Shown here piece by piece: positions 7,964 through 17,096 of a stretch of 64,000 bases of DNA. The notes under the pieces are model-generated. The model did no database searches. It was not told where the DNA came from and was given only the letters and a program-made list of their open reading frames with translations. The DNA lies in NCBI GenBank assembly GCA_946482285.1, contig CAMLQK010000001.1, forward strand, positions 682,001-746,000, in the 5' to 3' direction. Each line of letters opens with the position of its first letter. The first letter of the stretch is position 1. The stretch is from an uncultured Candidatus Saccharibacteria bacterium (lineage in GTDB: Bacteria > Patescibacteria > Saccharimonadia > Saccharimonadales > UBA4665). The translations under genes and the position numbers were made by a program.

Positions 7964-7969
7964 TATACT
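7964..7969 (+). promoter_or_regulatory. -10 element, leaderless start
   Basis: TGTATACT ends 8 nt before the ATG at 7978 of the frameshifted gene. Confidence 0.55.
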
Positions 7970-7977
7970 GGAAGATC

Positions 7978-8611
7978 ATGGCAGAAACAAAGCCTTCACA
8001 ATCCCAGGAACAGCCCGAAGGACCATTGGGCCAGAGGTGGTGATGCGCCATATGCCTGAGTCGGATATGATGCCCGCGGCTAGCCTGGGGATATCCTGAC
8101 AATTGCCAATACTACCGCCGCGGAATATGCTCGTACAAATCCTGATTTTATGGTGCGTATCGGCCGGACCGCCGCTAGCCAGGTGGCCTCGCCGGAGTTG
8201 ACGCCCGAGTTGCCGGTAGAGGATGCGGTTGATTACAGCGTGCACGGCGAACTGCTGCGCTCGCCGCACTTAACCACACGACAGCGCGAGATTGCTGCAA
8301 ATATTGCCGCAATGGTGGTGCTTTTCGAGCCGGAATTTACAAGAAGTGACTTTTTAAGGTGCTTTAAAACAACAGCGGGCATTATTGATCCGATACTTTC
8401 TATGTTAACCGGCCAACGTAATGAGCACACACCGCGCTTTGCAAAGATTTCACCGGATAATGCGCTGATCGTTGCTTTGCCAAGCGTTGAACGCCCGCCA
8501 ATGTATGGTGCGACGTTGGCTTTGCATTGGTTGGCGGCTGACGAAGAGCGCTCACCGGAGTTACACCAGGCAATCGGCTCTATCGAGCGGCAGCTTAGCG
8601 ATAATTCGTAA
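7978..8611 (+). pseudogene. Unknown gene broken by two -1 frameshifts
   Basis: Reading from the ATG at 7978, the frame closes at 8041, while a long open frame covers 8084-8611. Adding one G to the GGG run at 8028-8030 and one G to the GGGG run at 8087-8090 joins three segments into one 211-residue frame with sensible sequence across both joints (GPLGPEVVMRHMPESDMM, then AASLGDILTIANTTAAEYA). The total is then 636 bases, a multiple of three. The product is soluble and unrecognised. Either this is a young pseudogene or two homopolymer undercalls; its promoter is intact. Its end overlaps the convergent yajQ by 17 bases. Confidence 0.7.
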
Positions 8612-9092
8612 AGTCCAGCGGGAAATCAAAATCTTTGGCGCGCAAAGCTTGGATAACGGCTTGCAGGTCATTTTTGCTGGATGATGTAACGCGAACTGCG
8701 TCGCCTTGGATCTGGGCTTTAACTTTTGGAAACTCGTCGCGGAGCATTTTGGTAATCTGCTTTGCTTTGTCTTGGTCCAGACCTTGCTTGAACGGTACTT
8801 CTTGAGTTGTCTTAAGATTAGACGTTATTGGTTCTTTACTGGTATCCAGCACTTTTTGGCTTTGACCGCGTGCTGCTAGTTTTTTGCGGATAATATCAAG
8901 GATAGTATCTACTTGCCAATCACCATCACCGGTAACCTTGAGACCAGTTTTGTCGCTATTGAGCCAGTCAAGAGCGGCTGAAGTACCCTTAAAGTCATAC
9001 CGGTTGTTAATTTCGCGCAGCGATTGGTCGAAAACGTTGTTCATTTCCGCTTTGTCGTACTCGGAAACAATATCAAAAGAAAAATTAGCCAT
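8595..9092 (-). CDS. yajQ: YajQ-family nucleotide-binding protein
   Basis: 165 residues from the ATG at 9092, whose -10 hexamer sits inside the longer frame that begins at 9134. The sequence follows the YajQ family: SFDIVSEYDKAEMNNVFDQ at the N-terminus, RYDFKGT, ITSNLKTTQEVPFKQGLDQDKAKQI in the middle and VRVTSSSKNDLQAVI near the end. YajQ proteins have two ferredoxin-like domains and have been reported to bind cyclic di-GMP or RNA in other bacteria. Divergent from pheS with overlapping promoters. Confidence 0.92.
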   Translation of the reverse strand: MANFSFDIVSEYDKAEMNNVFDQSLREINNRYDFKGTSAALDWLNSDKTGLKVTGDGDWQVDTILDIIRKKLAARGQSQKVLDTSKEPITSNLKTTQEVPFKQGLDQDKAKQITKMLRDEFPKVKAQIQGDAVRVTSSSKNDLQAVIQALRAKDFDFPLDFTNYR

Positions 9093-9098
9093 ATCTGT

Positions 9099-9106
9099 AT
9101 TATAAT
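9099..9106. promoter_or_regulatory. Overlapping divergent -10 elements, yajQ/pheS
   Basis: TATAAT on the plus strand (9101-9106) ends 10 nt before pheS; TATAAT on the minus strand (9104-9099) ends 6 nt before yajQ. The two hexamers share four base pairs, so both genes cannot be initiated at once from the same DNA. Confidence 0.65.
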
Positions 9107-9116
9107 GAATAACAAG

Positions 9117-10169
9117 ATGAACTACCAGAACCAACGTATTGCAGAGGTTGCCGACGTTTTGAAAACGCGGCTCGCCGAACTCGATAACAAAGCCGAGATT
9201 TTAAAGGCTGTAGAATTACGTGCTTTGTATGCCGAAATTCCTACATTGCCCGCCCAAGAGCGCGGTGGTTTCGGCAAAGAGATCAATGAATTGAAGCAAG
9301 AGCTTGAACGTATCATTGCCGAACACCAAGAAAAAGCCACCGCGCTACCACCAATTGATGTAACTGCCCCGTTTGATGTAAACGTTCCAATTGCGGATCG
9401 TCCGCGTCTGCTTGGCCCTAGTGAGGGCAGTAAGCATCCGCTTATGTCTGAACTAGAAACAGTTTTGGATATCTTTTATCGGATGGGCTTTACGGCAATT
9501 GAGTCGCGCCAAATTGACGACGACACTCATATGTTTGAGATGTTGAACTTTCCGGAAGGTCATCCGGCTCGCGATGATTACGATACGTTTATGACTGAGC
9601 AGACTGACGCCAAAGGTAAACAGTTGATCGCGCCTGCCCACACCAGCACCATGCAGAACCGTGTGCTGCAAACGTATAAAGCTAATTTAGAGCAGGGTAG
9701 GCCCATAGCTGCGGTTATTCCGGGGCGCGTATTTCGCAACGAAGATCTTGACGCTCGTCATGAGCACACGTTTTACCAACTTGAGGGTGTGTACGTCGAT
9801 AAAAATGTTAATGCAGGTCATCTTATTGCAACCCTTAAAACCTTCTTGCAAGAGTACTACCAAAAAGAGCTTGAAGTTAAAACGCAGCCATTCTACTTTC
9901 CATTTACTGAGCCATCCTTTGAATTCGCGCTCAGCTGTCCGTTTTGCGACAAACAAGGTTGCTCAATTTGCGGCTATGCGGGCTGGATCGAGCTTTTGGG
10001 CTGTGGCATGATCAACCCAAATGTCTTGCGTATGGCAGGCATTGATCCAGAGGTGTATACCGGATTCGCATGGGGTGGTGGTATCGAACGTTTAGTAATG
10101 ATGAAGCATGACATCGAAGATATTCGTCACTTTGAGTCAGGTAAGTTAGATTTCTTGAGGCAATTCTAA
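9117..10169 (+). CDS. pheS: Phenylalanine--tRNA ligase alpha subunit
   Basis: 350 residues from the ATG at 9117, 10 bases after TATAAT; an ATG at 9105 overlaps that hexamer. A short N-terminal coiled coil (about 1-85) is followed by the class II catalytic core: HPLMSELETVLDIFYRMGF, FPEGHPARDDYDTF (motif 2 region) and motif 3 GFAWGGGIERLVMMKHDIED. It charges tRNA-Phe as the alpha2beta2 enzyme with pheT. A four-Cys insertion-like patch CPFCDKQGCSICGY (about 288-301) could bind zinc, as in some PheS. Confidence 0.95.
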   Translation: MNYQNQRIAEVADVLKTRLAELDNKAEILKAVELRALYAEIPTLPAQERGGFGKEINELKQELERIIAEHQEKATALPPIDVTAPFDVNVPIADRPRLLGPSEGSKHPLMSELETVLDIFYRMGFTAIESRQIDDDTHMFEMLNFPEGHPARDDYDTFMTEQTDAKGKQLIAPAHTSTMQNRVLQTYKANLEQGRPIAAVIPGRVFRNEDLDARHEHTFYQLEGVYVDKNVNAGHLIATLKTFLQEYYQKELEVKTQPFYFPFTEPSFEFALSCPFCDKQGCSICGYAGWIELLGCGMINPNVLRMAGIDPEVYTGFAWGGGIERLVMMKHDIEDIRHFESGKLDFLRQF

Positions 10170-10625
10170 ATGGCTGGACAAACATTATTCGACAAAATTG
10201 TTGCTCGTGAGATTCCTGCGTATATCGTATGGGAAGACGCCGAGTATTGTGCTTTTTTAACGCCGTTTGCAAACACTCCCGGTGTAACTGTTGTGGTACC
10301 AAAGAATAACCCGGGTGACGATGTATTTGAACTTTTGGCCGAGCAAGTAAACGGGCTTATGGCCGCAGTCCAGACGGTTGGACGGAAGCTCAAGCTGGCG
10401 CTTGCCGCTGAGCGGATTGCCCTGGTATTTGAGGGCGAGGCAGTGCCTCATGTTCACGCAAAACTATACCCAATGCACGGTTTGAGCGAGCCTCGTGAAC
10501 ATCCTGCTGAAGCTTTTTTTGAGAACTATCCCGGATTTATTACTACTCAAGAAGGCCCCAGGATGGATGATGCGCAATTACAGGAAATTCAAGCGAAGAT
10601 AAAGGCAACTAACGATGAAAATTAG
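10170..10625 (+). CDS. HIT-family protein with altered triad
   Basis: 151 residues starting directly after the pheS stop and overlapping pheT by 11 bases. It has the HIT opening (TLFDKIVAREIPAYIVWEDAE), the PGVTVVVPK strand and a triad region PHVHAKLYPMHG. The canonical His-x-His-x-His reads His-Val-His-Ala-Lys, so the third His is a lysine while the middle, nucleophilic His is kept. It probably hydrolyses or binds a nucleotide. Tight coupling inside pheS-pheT hints at a link to aminoacyl-adenylate turnover, as shown for some HINT proteins; this is inference. Confidence 0.85.
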   Translation: MAGQTLFDKIVAREIPAYIVWEDAEYCAFLTPFANTPGVTVVVPKNNPGDDVFELLAEQVNGLMAAVQTVGRKLKLALAAERIALVFEGEAVPHVHAKLYPMHGLSEPREHPAEAFFENYPGFITTQEGPRMDDAQLQEIQAKIKATNDEN

Positions 10626-13173
10626 TCTCAACGATATCCGATATTATCAACAGCACTACAGTTGGGCTGCCGACCCTGCACCTAATGGAGTCGCCGAATT
10701 AGTCGAAAAGGTTGGCGCACAACTTGGTGCCGTCGAAGAGACAATTGACTTTGGCTCACGATATGAAGGTGTGATTATTGCCCGTATCGCTTCTTGCGTT
10801 GATCATGAAAATTCAGATCACTTGCACGTGTGTAAGCTGGATGACGGCAACAAAGCTGAGGGTATTGAACGTGACGAGAACGGCTATGTGCAGGTGGTGT
10901 GTGGCGCTCCTAATGCGCGTGAGGGTATTTTGGTTGCATGGCTGCCCCCAGGATCAACGGTGCCAGAGACAGCTGATAGCGATGATCCGTTTGTGCTTTC
11001 GGCACGCCCACTTCGTGGCGTGGTAAGCAATGGTATGCTTGCGAGCCCGCGGGAGTTGGCTCTGGGTGATGGCCATGACGGCATCCTTGAAATCATTGAG
11101 GATATTGTTCCAGGCACGTCATTTGCCGATGCTTTTAATCTCCGTGGCGATACGATTATTGATATCGAAAACAAGATGTTCACGCACCGCCCTGATTGCT
11201 TTGGTTTGATGGGTGTTGCTCGCGAAATTGCCGGCATCTATCATCAGCCCTTTACTAGCCCATCCTGGTATCGTATCGATGCTCCGATTCCCCAAGTAGA
11301 AGCTGATGCATTGCCACTCGAACTCCGCAACGAGCTGCCTGCTGACGTACCTCGTTTTACAGCAATTACTCTTCGCGATGTGTCGGTTGGCCAGAGTCCG
11401 CTTTGGTTGCAGATTTTCTTGGCTAAAATTGGCATTAAGTCGATTAATAATATCGTAGATTACACCAATTACTATATGGCGCTTACCGGACAGCCGTTAC
11501 ATGCCTATGACTACGATAAAGTCATGGCTCAAGACGCTGGCGCAGACCACGCTACTCTTGTGATTCGCCAGCCAAAACAGGGCGAGAAAATTAGATTGCT
11601 GAATGGCAAAGAAATTGAACCGCGCAGCGAAGCCATTATGATTGCTACCAACGAAAAATTAATTGGTGTTGGTGGTGTTATGGGCGGCGCCGATACGGAA
11701 GTAGACGATAACACGAAGAATATTATTTTAGAGTGTGCAACGTTTGATATGTACTCCATTCGTCGTACTAGTATGGCGCACGGCTTGTTTACGGATGCCG
11801 TAACACGAAATAACAAGGGTCAAAGCCCACTGCAAAATAAGGCGGTCATTGCCAAGCTGATCGATGAAATGCGCACCAGTGCCGGTGGCAAGGTTGCCAG
11901 CGAATTACTAGATGACAACCATGTTGACGCTGTAGCTATGCAGCGTGGTTCTTTGTTCGAGCCGGTAAAACTATCCAAGGAATTTATTAATGTGCGTCTT
12001 GGGCTGCAGCTGACCACGCAAGAAATGCAAATGCTTCTGCAAAACGTGGAGTTTGAGGTCCTTGTAGAGGGTGATGACCTTATTGTTACTGCCCCATTTT
12101 GGAGGACCGATATTGAAATACCAGAAGATATCGTGGAGGAAGTCGGCCGTTTGTACGGGTTTGACAAATTACAAGTTGAGCTGCCAAAACGCGAGATTAC
12201 GCCCGCTCCTCGCAATGCTTTGCTGGAGTTGAAGCAAACAGTACGCTCTATTCTATGTAGTGCCGGTGCGAACGAAGCGCTGACATATAGCTTTGTCCAC
12301 AGCAAGCTACTACAAAAGGCTGGCCAAAACCCCGAACAAGCCTTCAAGTTGTCTAATGCCATTAGCCCTGACTTGCAGTATTACCGTATGAGCCTGACTC
12401 CTAGCTTACTGGATAAGGTCCATGGCAATATAAAGTCCGGGTATGATCGTTTTGCATTATTCGAGATGAACAAAGTCCATAACTTGCTACATGCCAGTGA
12501 TGACCACGGATTACCAGCTGAATTCAACATGCTATCTCTTGTTTTTGCTGCTAACGACAAAAAGGTGGGTGCGAACGAAGGTGCTGCGTTGTACCAGGCT
12601 CGCACGTATTTGGATGAACTTGCTGCAAAGCTGGGCATTACCCTTCAATACGAGATGGTCAAGGAGCAGGCTAGTGTGCCTGTGGCGCAACCGTTTGACC
12701 ACACTCGGTCCGCCTATGTGAGTGACCAGGCAAGTGGTACTTTTTTGGGTATGATCGGTGAGTATACCCCAGACGTCCGCAAACAATTCAAGCTGCCCGT
12801 GTATACTGCGGGATTTGAAATAAGTTTGTCCCAGCTGCGCGATGTAATGGGCCGAGGCTCACAATACGTAATGCAATCGCGATACCCCAAAATAGAACAA
12901 GACGTTTGCTTGCGTGTACCTGTGTCCTTGGGCTACCAGCAGCTTGCTGACTTTGTTGCGGTAACGTTAGGCCAGATGCACGATGAAGATAGTACAGTGC
13001 TGGTAGGTCCGCTTGATATTTACCAGGCGAATGACCAACATGATTACAAGCAGATAACATTCCGCATTACTGCAACACATTACAATAAAACAATGCAGGC
13101 AGCTGAGCTAAGCAACATGCTTGATGAGGTTGCCAAAGCGGCGCATGTCGCATTTGGCGCCGAAGTCGTATAG
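10615..13173 (+). CDS. pheT: Phenylalanine--tRNA ligase beta subunit
   Basis: 852 residues, slightly longer than the usual ~800. The order is normal: B1/tRNA-binding OB fold (YEGVIIARIASCVDHENSDHL, GAPNAREG), B3/B4 editing region (INNIVDYTNYYMALTGQPLHAYDYDKV), B5, the catalytic-like core and a C-terminal ferredoxin-fold anticodon-binding domain (SRYPKIEQDVCLRVPV). The ATG at 10615 overlaps the HIT gene (translational coupling). Residues 80-90 hold a small charged insertion in the OB fold. Confidence 0.95.
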   Translation: MKISLNDIRYYQQHYSWAADPAPNGVAELVEKVGAQLGAVEETIDFGSRYEGVIIARIASCVDHENSDHLHVCKLDDGNKAEGIERDENGYVQVVCGAPNAREGILVAWLPPGSTVPETADSDDPFVLSARPLRGVVSNGMLASPRELALGDGHDGILEIIEDIVPGTSFADAFNLRGDTIIDIENKMFTHRPDCFGLMGVAREIAGIYHQPFTSPSWYRIDAPIPQVEADALPLELRNELPADVPRFTAITLRDVSVGQSPLWLQIFLAKIGIKSINNIVDYTNYYMALTGQPLHAYDYDKVMAQDAGADHATLVIRQPKQGEKIRLLNGKEIEPRSEAIMIATNEKLIGVGGVMGGADTEVDDNTKNIILECATFDMYSIRRTSMAHGLFTDAVTRNNKGQSPLQNKAVIAKLIDEMRTSAGGKVASELLDDNHVDAVAMQRGSLFEPVKLSKEFINVRLGLQLTTQEMQMLLQNVEFEVLVEGDDLIVTAPFWRTDIEIPEDIVEEVGRLYGFDKLQVELPKREITPAPRNALLELKQTVRSILCSAGANEALTYSFVHSKLLQKAGQNPEQAFKLSNAISPDLQYYRMSLTPSLLDKVHGNIKSGYDRFALFEMNKVHNLLHASDDHGLPAEFNMLSLVFAANDKKVGANEGAALYQARTYLDELAAKLGITLQYEMVKEQASVPVAQPFDHTRSAYVSDQASGTFLGMIGEYTPDVRKQFKLPVYTAGFEISLSQLRDVMGRGSQYVMQSRYPKIEQDVCLRVPVSLGYQQLADFVAVTLGQMHDEDSTVLVGPLDIYQANDQHDYKQITFRITATHYNKTMQAAELSNMLDEVAKAAHVAFGAEVV

Positions 13174-13200
13174 CATCAAATTCGTTACAGGAGGGATGAC

Positions 13201-14979
13201 ATGAAAGACATTTGGCGGATTATCCGTTTTACTAAAAGCTTGCGAAAATACTACGCAGTTATCTCGGTTAGCACTATTGCCCTGGCTGTGATGACGCAAC
13301 TTCAGCCAATATTTACTAAAATTGCAATCGATGAAATAACAAAAATCGTTGGCGGTGGCACAGCGAGCGTTACGATAGTTGCCTGGATGGCGGCATTGAT
13401 CTTCTTGACTGATGTAGCACAGACACTGATCAGTAACTATGGTGGTTACTGGGGTGATATTATGTCTGCCAAGATGCAAAAATACCTGAGTGAGCGGTAC
13501 TATGAACACTTGCTGGGCTTGCCGCAGCGATATTTCGACCAAGAGCTATCCGGCAAAATCATTAACCGGATGAACCGTGGAATCTCACAAATCAGCCAGT
13601 TTATGCAGATGCTCAGTAATAACTTTTTGCAATTCTTGTTCAGCACTGTACTGTCTTTGGCGGTCGTAGCGTACTATAGCTGGCAAGTGGCGCTGATGCT
13701 GTTGGCGCTATATCCTATTTTTATCTTCCTGACCACACGTACAAGCTCAAAGTGGCAAGACTACCAGGCTACGATAAACCAGGAACAGGACATCGCAAGC
13801 GGTCGTTTTGCGGAATCTATTGGCCAGGTGCGGGTGGTCAAAAGTTTTTTGCAGGAGGCCCGCGAGCTTACCTTTTTCAAAGACCGTTACAATACGGTTA
13901 TCTCCACGACCCATCCGCAAAGCCGTTACTGGCACATGCAAGATGTTAAGCGCCGCTTGGTTTTGAACGGCATATTCTTTGGCGTCTTTGCGTATATTTT
14001 TGTGCAGGCGGCCAATGGCGTGTATGGCATTGGCACGGCGGTGTTGCTGATGCAATACGCTATGCTTATCCGAATTCCAATTTTTACAATTAGCTTCCTG
14101 GTGGACAACACGCAGCGTGCCATAAGCAATTCTAAAGACTATTTTGAGGCTATGGATATTACACCAGATGTACGTGATCGCGATGGGGCTCCCGATCTGC
14201 AGGTAACTAAAGGGGAAGTGTCGTTCAAGAACATACAATTTGGTTACGATGAGGCGCTGGTGCTTAAGGACGTAACTTTTTCAGCTAGTTCGGGTACCAA
14301 AGTGGCACTGGTAGGCGAGAGCGGCCAGGGCAAGACTACGCTTACGAACTTGCTTTTGCGCTTGTATGACGTGAACGGCGGCGCGATTACCATTGATGGC
14401 CAGAACATAGCACAGGTGACGCAACAAAGCTTGCGTGAACACATTGGCGTGGTGTTTCAGGAGCCGGCATTATTTAGCGGTACCATCCGTGAAAATATTG
14501 CCTATGCTAATCCTGATGCCGATGACACTGCAATTGCAGAAGCGGCTAAGGCTGCAAATGCTCATGAGTTTATCGAAAAGCTAGAACACGGCTACGATAC
14601 CGAAATAGGTGAGCGCGGCCTAAAACTAAGCGGTGGCCAAAAACAACGGATTGCAATTGCCCGGGCGCTATTAAAAGACGCCCCAATCCTTATTTTGGAC
14701 GAGGCAACGAGTAGCCTTGATAGTAAGAGCGAGCACATGGTGCAGGAAGCACTGGAACGGCTTATGAAGCACCGGACGACACTTATTATTGCCCACCGCT
14801 TGAGTACCATCCAAAATGTGGACCAAATAGTAACGCTGCAGGATGGCTTGGTCGCAGAGGTTGGCTCTCCGAAGGAGCTCGCACAAAGCGGGGGTGTATA
14901 TACCCAGTTATTGCGCCTGCAAGGCAGCCATACTGAGGCGACAAAGAAAAAACTGAAGGCATTTGAAATAGCCTCGTAA
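13201..14979 (+). CDS. ABC exporter, fused membrane and ATPase domains
   Basis: 592 residues: six-helix ABC exporter domain to about residue 310, then the nucleotide-binding domain with Walker A GESGQGKTT (about 372-380), signature LSGGQKQR (about 475), Walker B ILILDEATSSLDS and the H-loop AHRLST. It would work as a dimer to export lipid, peptide or drug. AGGAGGG lies about 6 bases before the ATG, an unusually strong Shine-Dalgarno for this window. It follows pheT by 27 bases. Confidence 0.93.
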   Translation: MKDIWRIIRFTKSLRKYYAVISVSTIALAVMTQLQPIFTKIAIDEITKIVGGGTASVTIVAWMAALIFLTDVAQTLISNYGGYWGDIMSAKMQKYLSERYYEHLLGLPQRYFDQELSGKIINRMNRGISQISQFMQMLSNNFLQFLFSTVLSLAVVAYYSWQVALMLLALYPIFIFLTTRTSSKWQDYQATINQEQDIASGRFAESIGQVRVVKSFLQEARELTFFKDRYNTVISTTHPQSRYWHMQDVKRRLVLNGIFFGVFAYIFVQAANGVYGIGTAVLLMQYAMLIRIPIFTISFLVDNTQRAISNSKDYFEAMDITPDVRDRDGAPDLQVTKGEVSFKNIQFGYDEALVLKDVTFSASSGTKVALVGESGQGKTTLTNLLLRLYDVNGGAITIDGQNIAQVTQQSLREHIGVVFQEPALFSGTIRENIAYANPDADDTAIAEAAKAANAHEFIEKLEHGYDTEIGERGLKLSGGQKQRIAIARALLKDAPILILDEATSSLDSKSEHMVQEALERLMKHRTTLIIAHRLSTIQNVDQIVTLQDGLVAEVGSPKELAQSGGVYTQLLRLQGSHTEATKKKLKAFEIAS

Positions 14980-14998
14980 GCAATTTTTAAGGGGGAAC

Positions 14999-15994
14999 AT
15001 GTTGGGGAGGTCTAGGCAAAAGAACTATGCCAGTAAAGGTCCGAAGTTTAGTATGTACGATAATTTCGGACCGTATCTTGTGTCGAGATATAGCGGTGAT
15101 GGTATTGCCATTGCTCATTTGACAGAGGCGGAGCAAACTCGCTTGGAGAAAGAGACAGAGCTGCGTATTGGCCGAGACCATCTTTATTCCGCCGGGCCTT
15201 ATGCTACCGCAGCGGCAATTTATTTGGGTGCTGCTTCAAGTTTGCCTTTATGGGCAGCGGCGACAGGCTATTTTGGCTCTTGGGCTGCGGGTATGGGTTT
15301 GCAGGCAAGAAGTGCTGTTGCAAATAAAGTTAACCGCCGGGCTCAGCGGAAGGTTGCCGACACGATATCAGTGACTCCTGAGCGGTATATGTACTTTTCA
15401 AAGGAGAACATCAAATTTGACTTGCCATCTTCGGTGCTTGATACCATGATTGAATTTGAGTCTGAAACTGGCCGTACAGAACGATCGGTTAAGAGCCTCG
15501 CCGAGAGTGCTAAGGGCGATTTATTTGGTATTAAGCTCAGTACGGACGGGCGGGAGTATATCGAAGGCTCGATATCCCCGGGCAATCTTTTGGCGACTGC
15601 CCTGTGCGCTTTTCCTCGCGACCGTAAAGGAGCATTTTTGACCTCGTCGATCGAATCGATTGAACGCATACACGGGGCTGCCCAAGGGCTCCCTCGGTAT
15701 TTGCCTAGTTTGGAAGATCTTCCTGAGGGCATGCGTATACTCAACGAGCGGCATAAGACTAATTTGCTTGTTGGCGCGCTTGGCGTGTACGGAGTGTTAC
15801 GTGCACAATTCGGTGTGGCCGTGTCGGAGCGGATTAATGAGGCTTATGGGATGCACGGCAATGCTGATTTAGGTGAAGACCCATTGTTGCGTGATGCAAT
15901 GCGCTTTGCAACTCCGACTGAAGAAGACTTGACATGGCGCCAAATCACCCGTACAAGTTCATATCTTAGCAGTATCGGGATCCAGGATATGTAA
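14999..15994 (+). CDS. Unknown protein with hydrophobic hairpin, 331 aa
   Basis: The ATG at 14999 has GGGGGA 3 bases upstream. Residues about 64-98 form an Ala/Gly-rich hydrophobic stretch (ATAAAIYLGAASSLPLWAAA) that could be two short membrane helices; the remainder is soluble and mixed charge. It is 19 bases behind the ABC exporter and likely co-transcribed with it. I do not recognise the family; a membrane-associated accessory of the exporter is possible but unsupported. Confidence 0.75.
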   Translation: MLGRSRQKNYASKGPKFSMYDNFGPYLVSRYSGDGIAIAHLTEAEQTRLEKETELRIGRDHLYSAGPYATAAAIYLGAASSLPLWAAATGYFGSWAAGMGLQARSAVANKVNRRAQRKVADTISVTPERYMYFSKENIKFDLPSSVLDTMIEFESETGRTERSVKSLAESAKGDLFGIKLSTDGREYIEGSISPGNLLATALCAFPRDRKGAFLTSSIESIERIHGAAQGLPRYLPSLEDLPEGMRILNERHKTNLLVGALGVYGVLRAQFGVAVSERINEAYGMHGNADLGEDPLLRDAMRFATPTEEDLTWRQITRTSSYLSSIGIQDM

Positions 15995-16023
15995 AAGACT
16001 GGCTAAAATACATCCCGGGGGGC

Positions 16024-16029
16024 TATAAT
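16024..16029 (+). promoter_or_regulatory. -10 element, leaderless start
   Basis: TATAAT (in GGCTATAAT) ends 9 nt before the ATG at 16039. Confidence 0.6.
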
Positions 16030-16038
16030 ACAAATACT

Positions 16039-16494
16039 ATGAGACAGGCAGTACGGGCAGTTGTTGTACGGAATGGTTACTTGCTGGTTATGCACCGCAA
16101 TAAGTTTGGCCAGGAATACTACACGCTTCCAGGCGGCGGAATAGACCCGGGGGAGCAGCCAGAGCATGCGCTATTGCGGCAGATGCACGAAGAAACAGGC
16201 GTGCAGACTATAAATTCCCGGCTGGTCGTAGTAGAAGATGCTGGTGACCCGTTCGGGACACAATATATATACCTGTGCCAATATGCAAGCGGTGAACCAG
16301 CGCTGAACCCAGAGTCGGAAGAGGCACAGATAAACAAACTGGGCAAAAACCTTTATAGTCCCCAGTGGCTGCCACTCCATTCGTTGGCGAGCGTGCCATT
16401 CCGGTCTGAAACACTGAAGCAAGTTTTACTAAAGGGGCTGTCGAAAGGGTTCGACCAACAGCCTCTGGCAATAAGTTCAAAACAAGAGCAATAA
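16039..16494 (+). CDS. Nudix hydrolase, 151 aa
   Basis: A complete Nudix fold with the box GGGIDPGEQPEHALLRQMHEE followed by TGV; the usual Arg-Glu of the REUXEE core reads Arg-Gln, while the two metal-binding glutamates are kept. The protein likely hydrolyses a nucleoside diphosphate derivative; the substrate is not predictable. Ten bases before the FKBP gene, so possibly co-transcribed. Confidence 0.88.
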   Translation: MRQAVRAVVVRNGYLLVMHRNKFGQEYYTLPGGGIDPGEQPEHALLRQMHEETGVQTINSRLVVVEDAGDPFGTQYIYLCQYASGEPALNPESEEAQINKLGKNLYSPQWLPLHSLASVPFRSETLKQVLLKGLSKGFDQQPLAISSKQEQ

Positions 16495-16504
16495 AAGGGG
16501 AGTT

Positions 16505-17035
16505 ATGACACGGAAACGCGACCGCGCATTTGCATTATTTGGAGCAATATTATTTTTTCTGACATCCATTGCATTGACCGTCAGTATTGTTATCCAAATG
16601 ACACGTGACAGCAAAACAAATAATGCGGCAAATTCGACACAGAGCAATACAGCCAAAAAGGAGGGCGACATGTTAGCAGGTACAAAATTAGAGGGCTATG
16701 AGCCAGTCCAATCAGTAACAGAGCTACGCACTGAAGATGCTGTTGAAGGTACCGGTGCAGAAGTTAAGGCGGGAGCGACTGTGTCCGTGGACTACACCGG
16801 CGCCCTTGCAAAAACAGGTGTAATATTTGAATCGTCCAAGGATACTGGTAGCCCCGTAAGCTTGGGCTTGAACCAAGTTATTGATGGCTGGAAAGAAGGC
16901 ATTCCGGGCATGAAAGTGGGTGGTACCCGCCGACTGTATATCCCTGCCGCTATGGCATATGGCGCTCGGGAGGCCGGTAGTATCCCTGCCAATTCCGATC
17001 TTGTGTTTGATGTTACAGTACACTCTGCAGAATAA
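16505..17035 (+). CDS. Membrane-anchored FKBP-type peptidyl-prolyl isomerase
   Basis: 176 residues. A signal-anchor helix (about 9-33, FALFGAILFFLTSIALTVSI) and an Asn/Thr-rich linker put the domain outside the membrane. The FKBP domain (about 85-176) has VSVDYTGALAKTGVIFESS, LNQVIDGWKEGIPGMKVGG and RRLYIPAAMAYGAREAGSIP, the usual active-site strands. It would assist folding of exported proteins. GGGGAGTT sits before the ATG. Confidence 0.92.
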   Translation: MTRKRDRAFALFGAILFFLTSIALTVSIVIQMTRDSKTNNAANSTQSNTAKKEGDMLAGTKLEGYEPVQSVTELRTEDAVEGTGAEVKAGATVSVDYTGALAKTGVIFESSKDTGSPVSLGLNQVIDGWKEGIPGMKVGGTRRLYIPAAMAYGAREAGSIPANSDLVFDVTVHSAE

Positions 17036-17057
17036 GTCAAACAACGTAAAAAACACA

Positions 17058-17096
17058 ATATATAGCGCTATTGCTTAAGGCTTTAGCGCTATATAT
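17058..17096. terminator. 13-bp AT-rich hairpin between FKBP and glutaredoxin
   Basis: ATATATAGCGCTA (17058-17070) pairs perfectly with TAGCGCTATATAT (17084-17096) around a 13-nt loop. It can stop FKBP transcription, though it lacks a U tract, and its right arm runs into the -10 element of the next operon, so it may also be a regulatory site. Confidence 0.5.

Noticed and set aside
10170..10625. The HIT protein as galactose-1-phosphate uridylyltransferase
   Set aside because: At 151 residues it is one HIT domain only and lacks the GalT duplicated fold.
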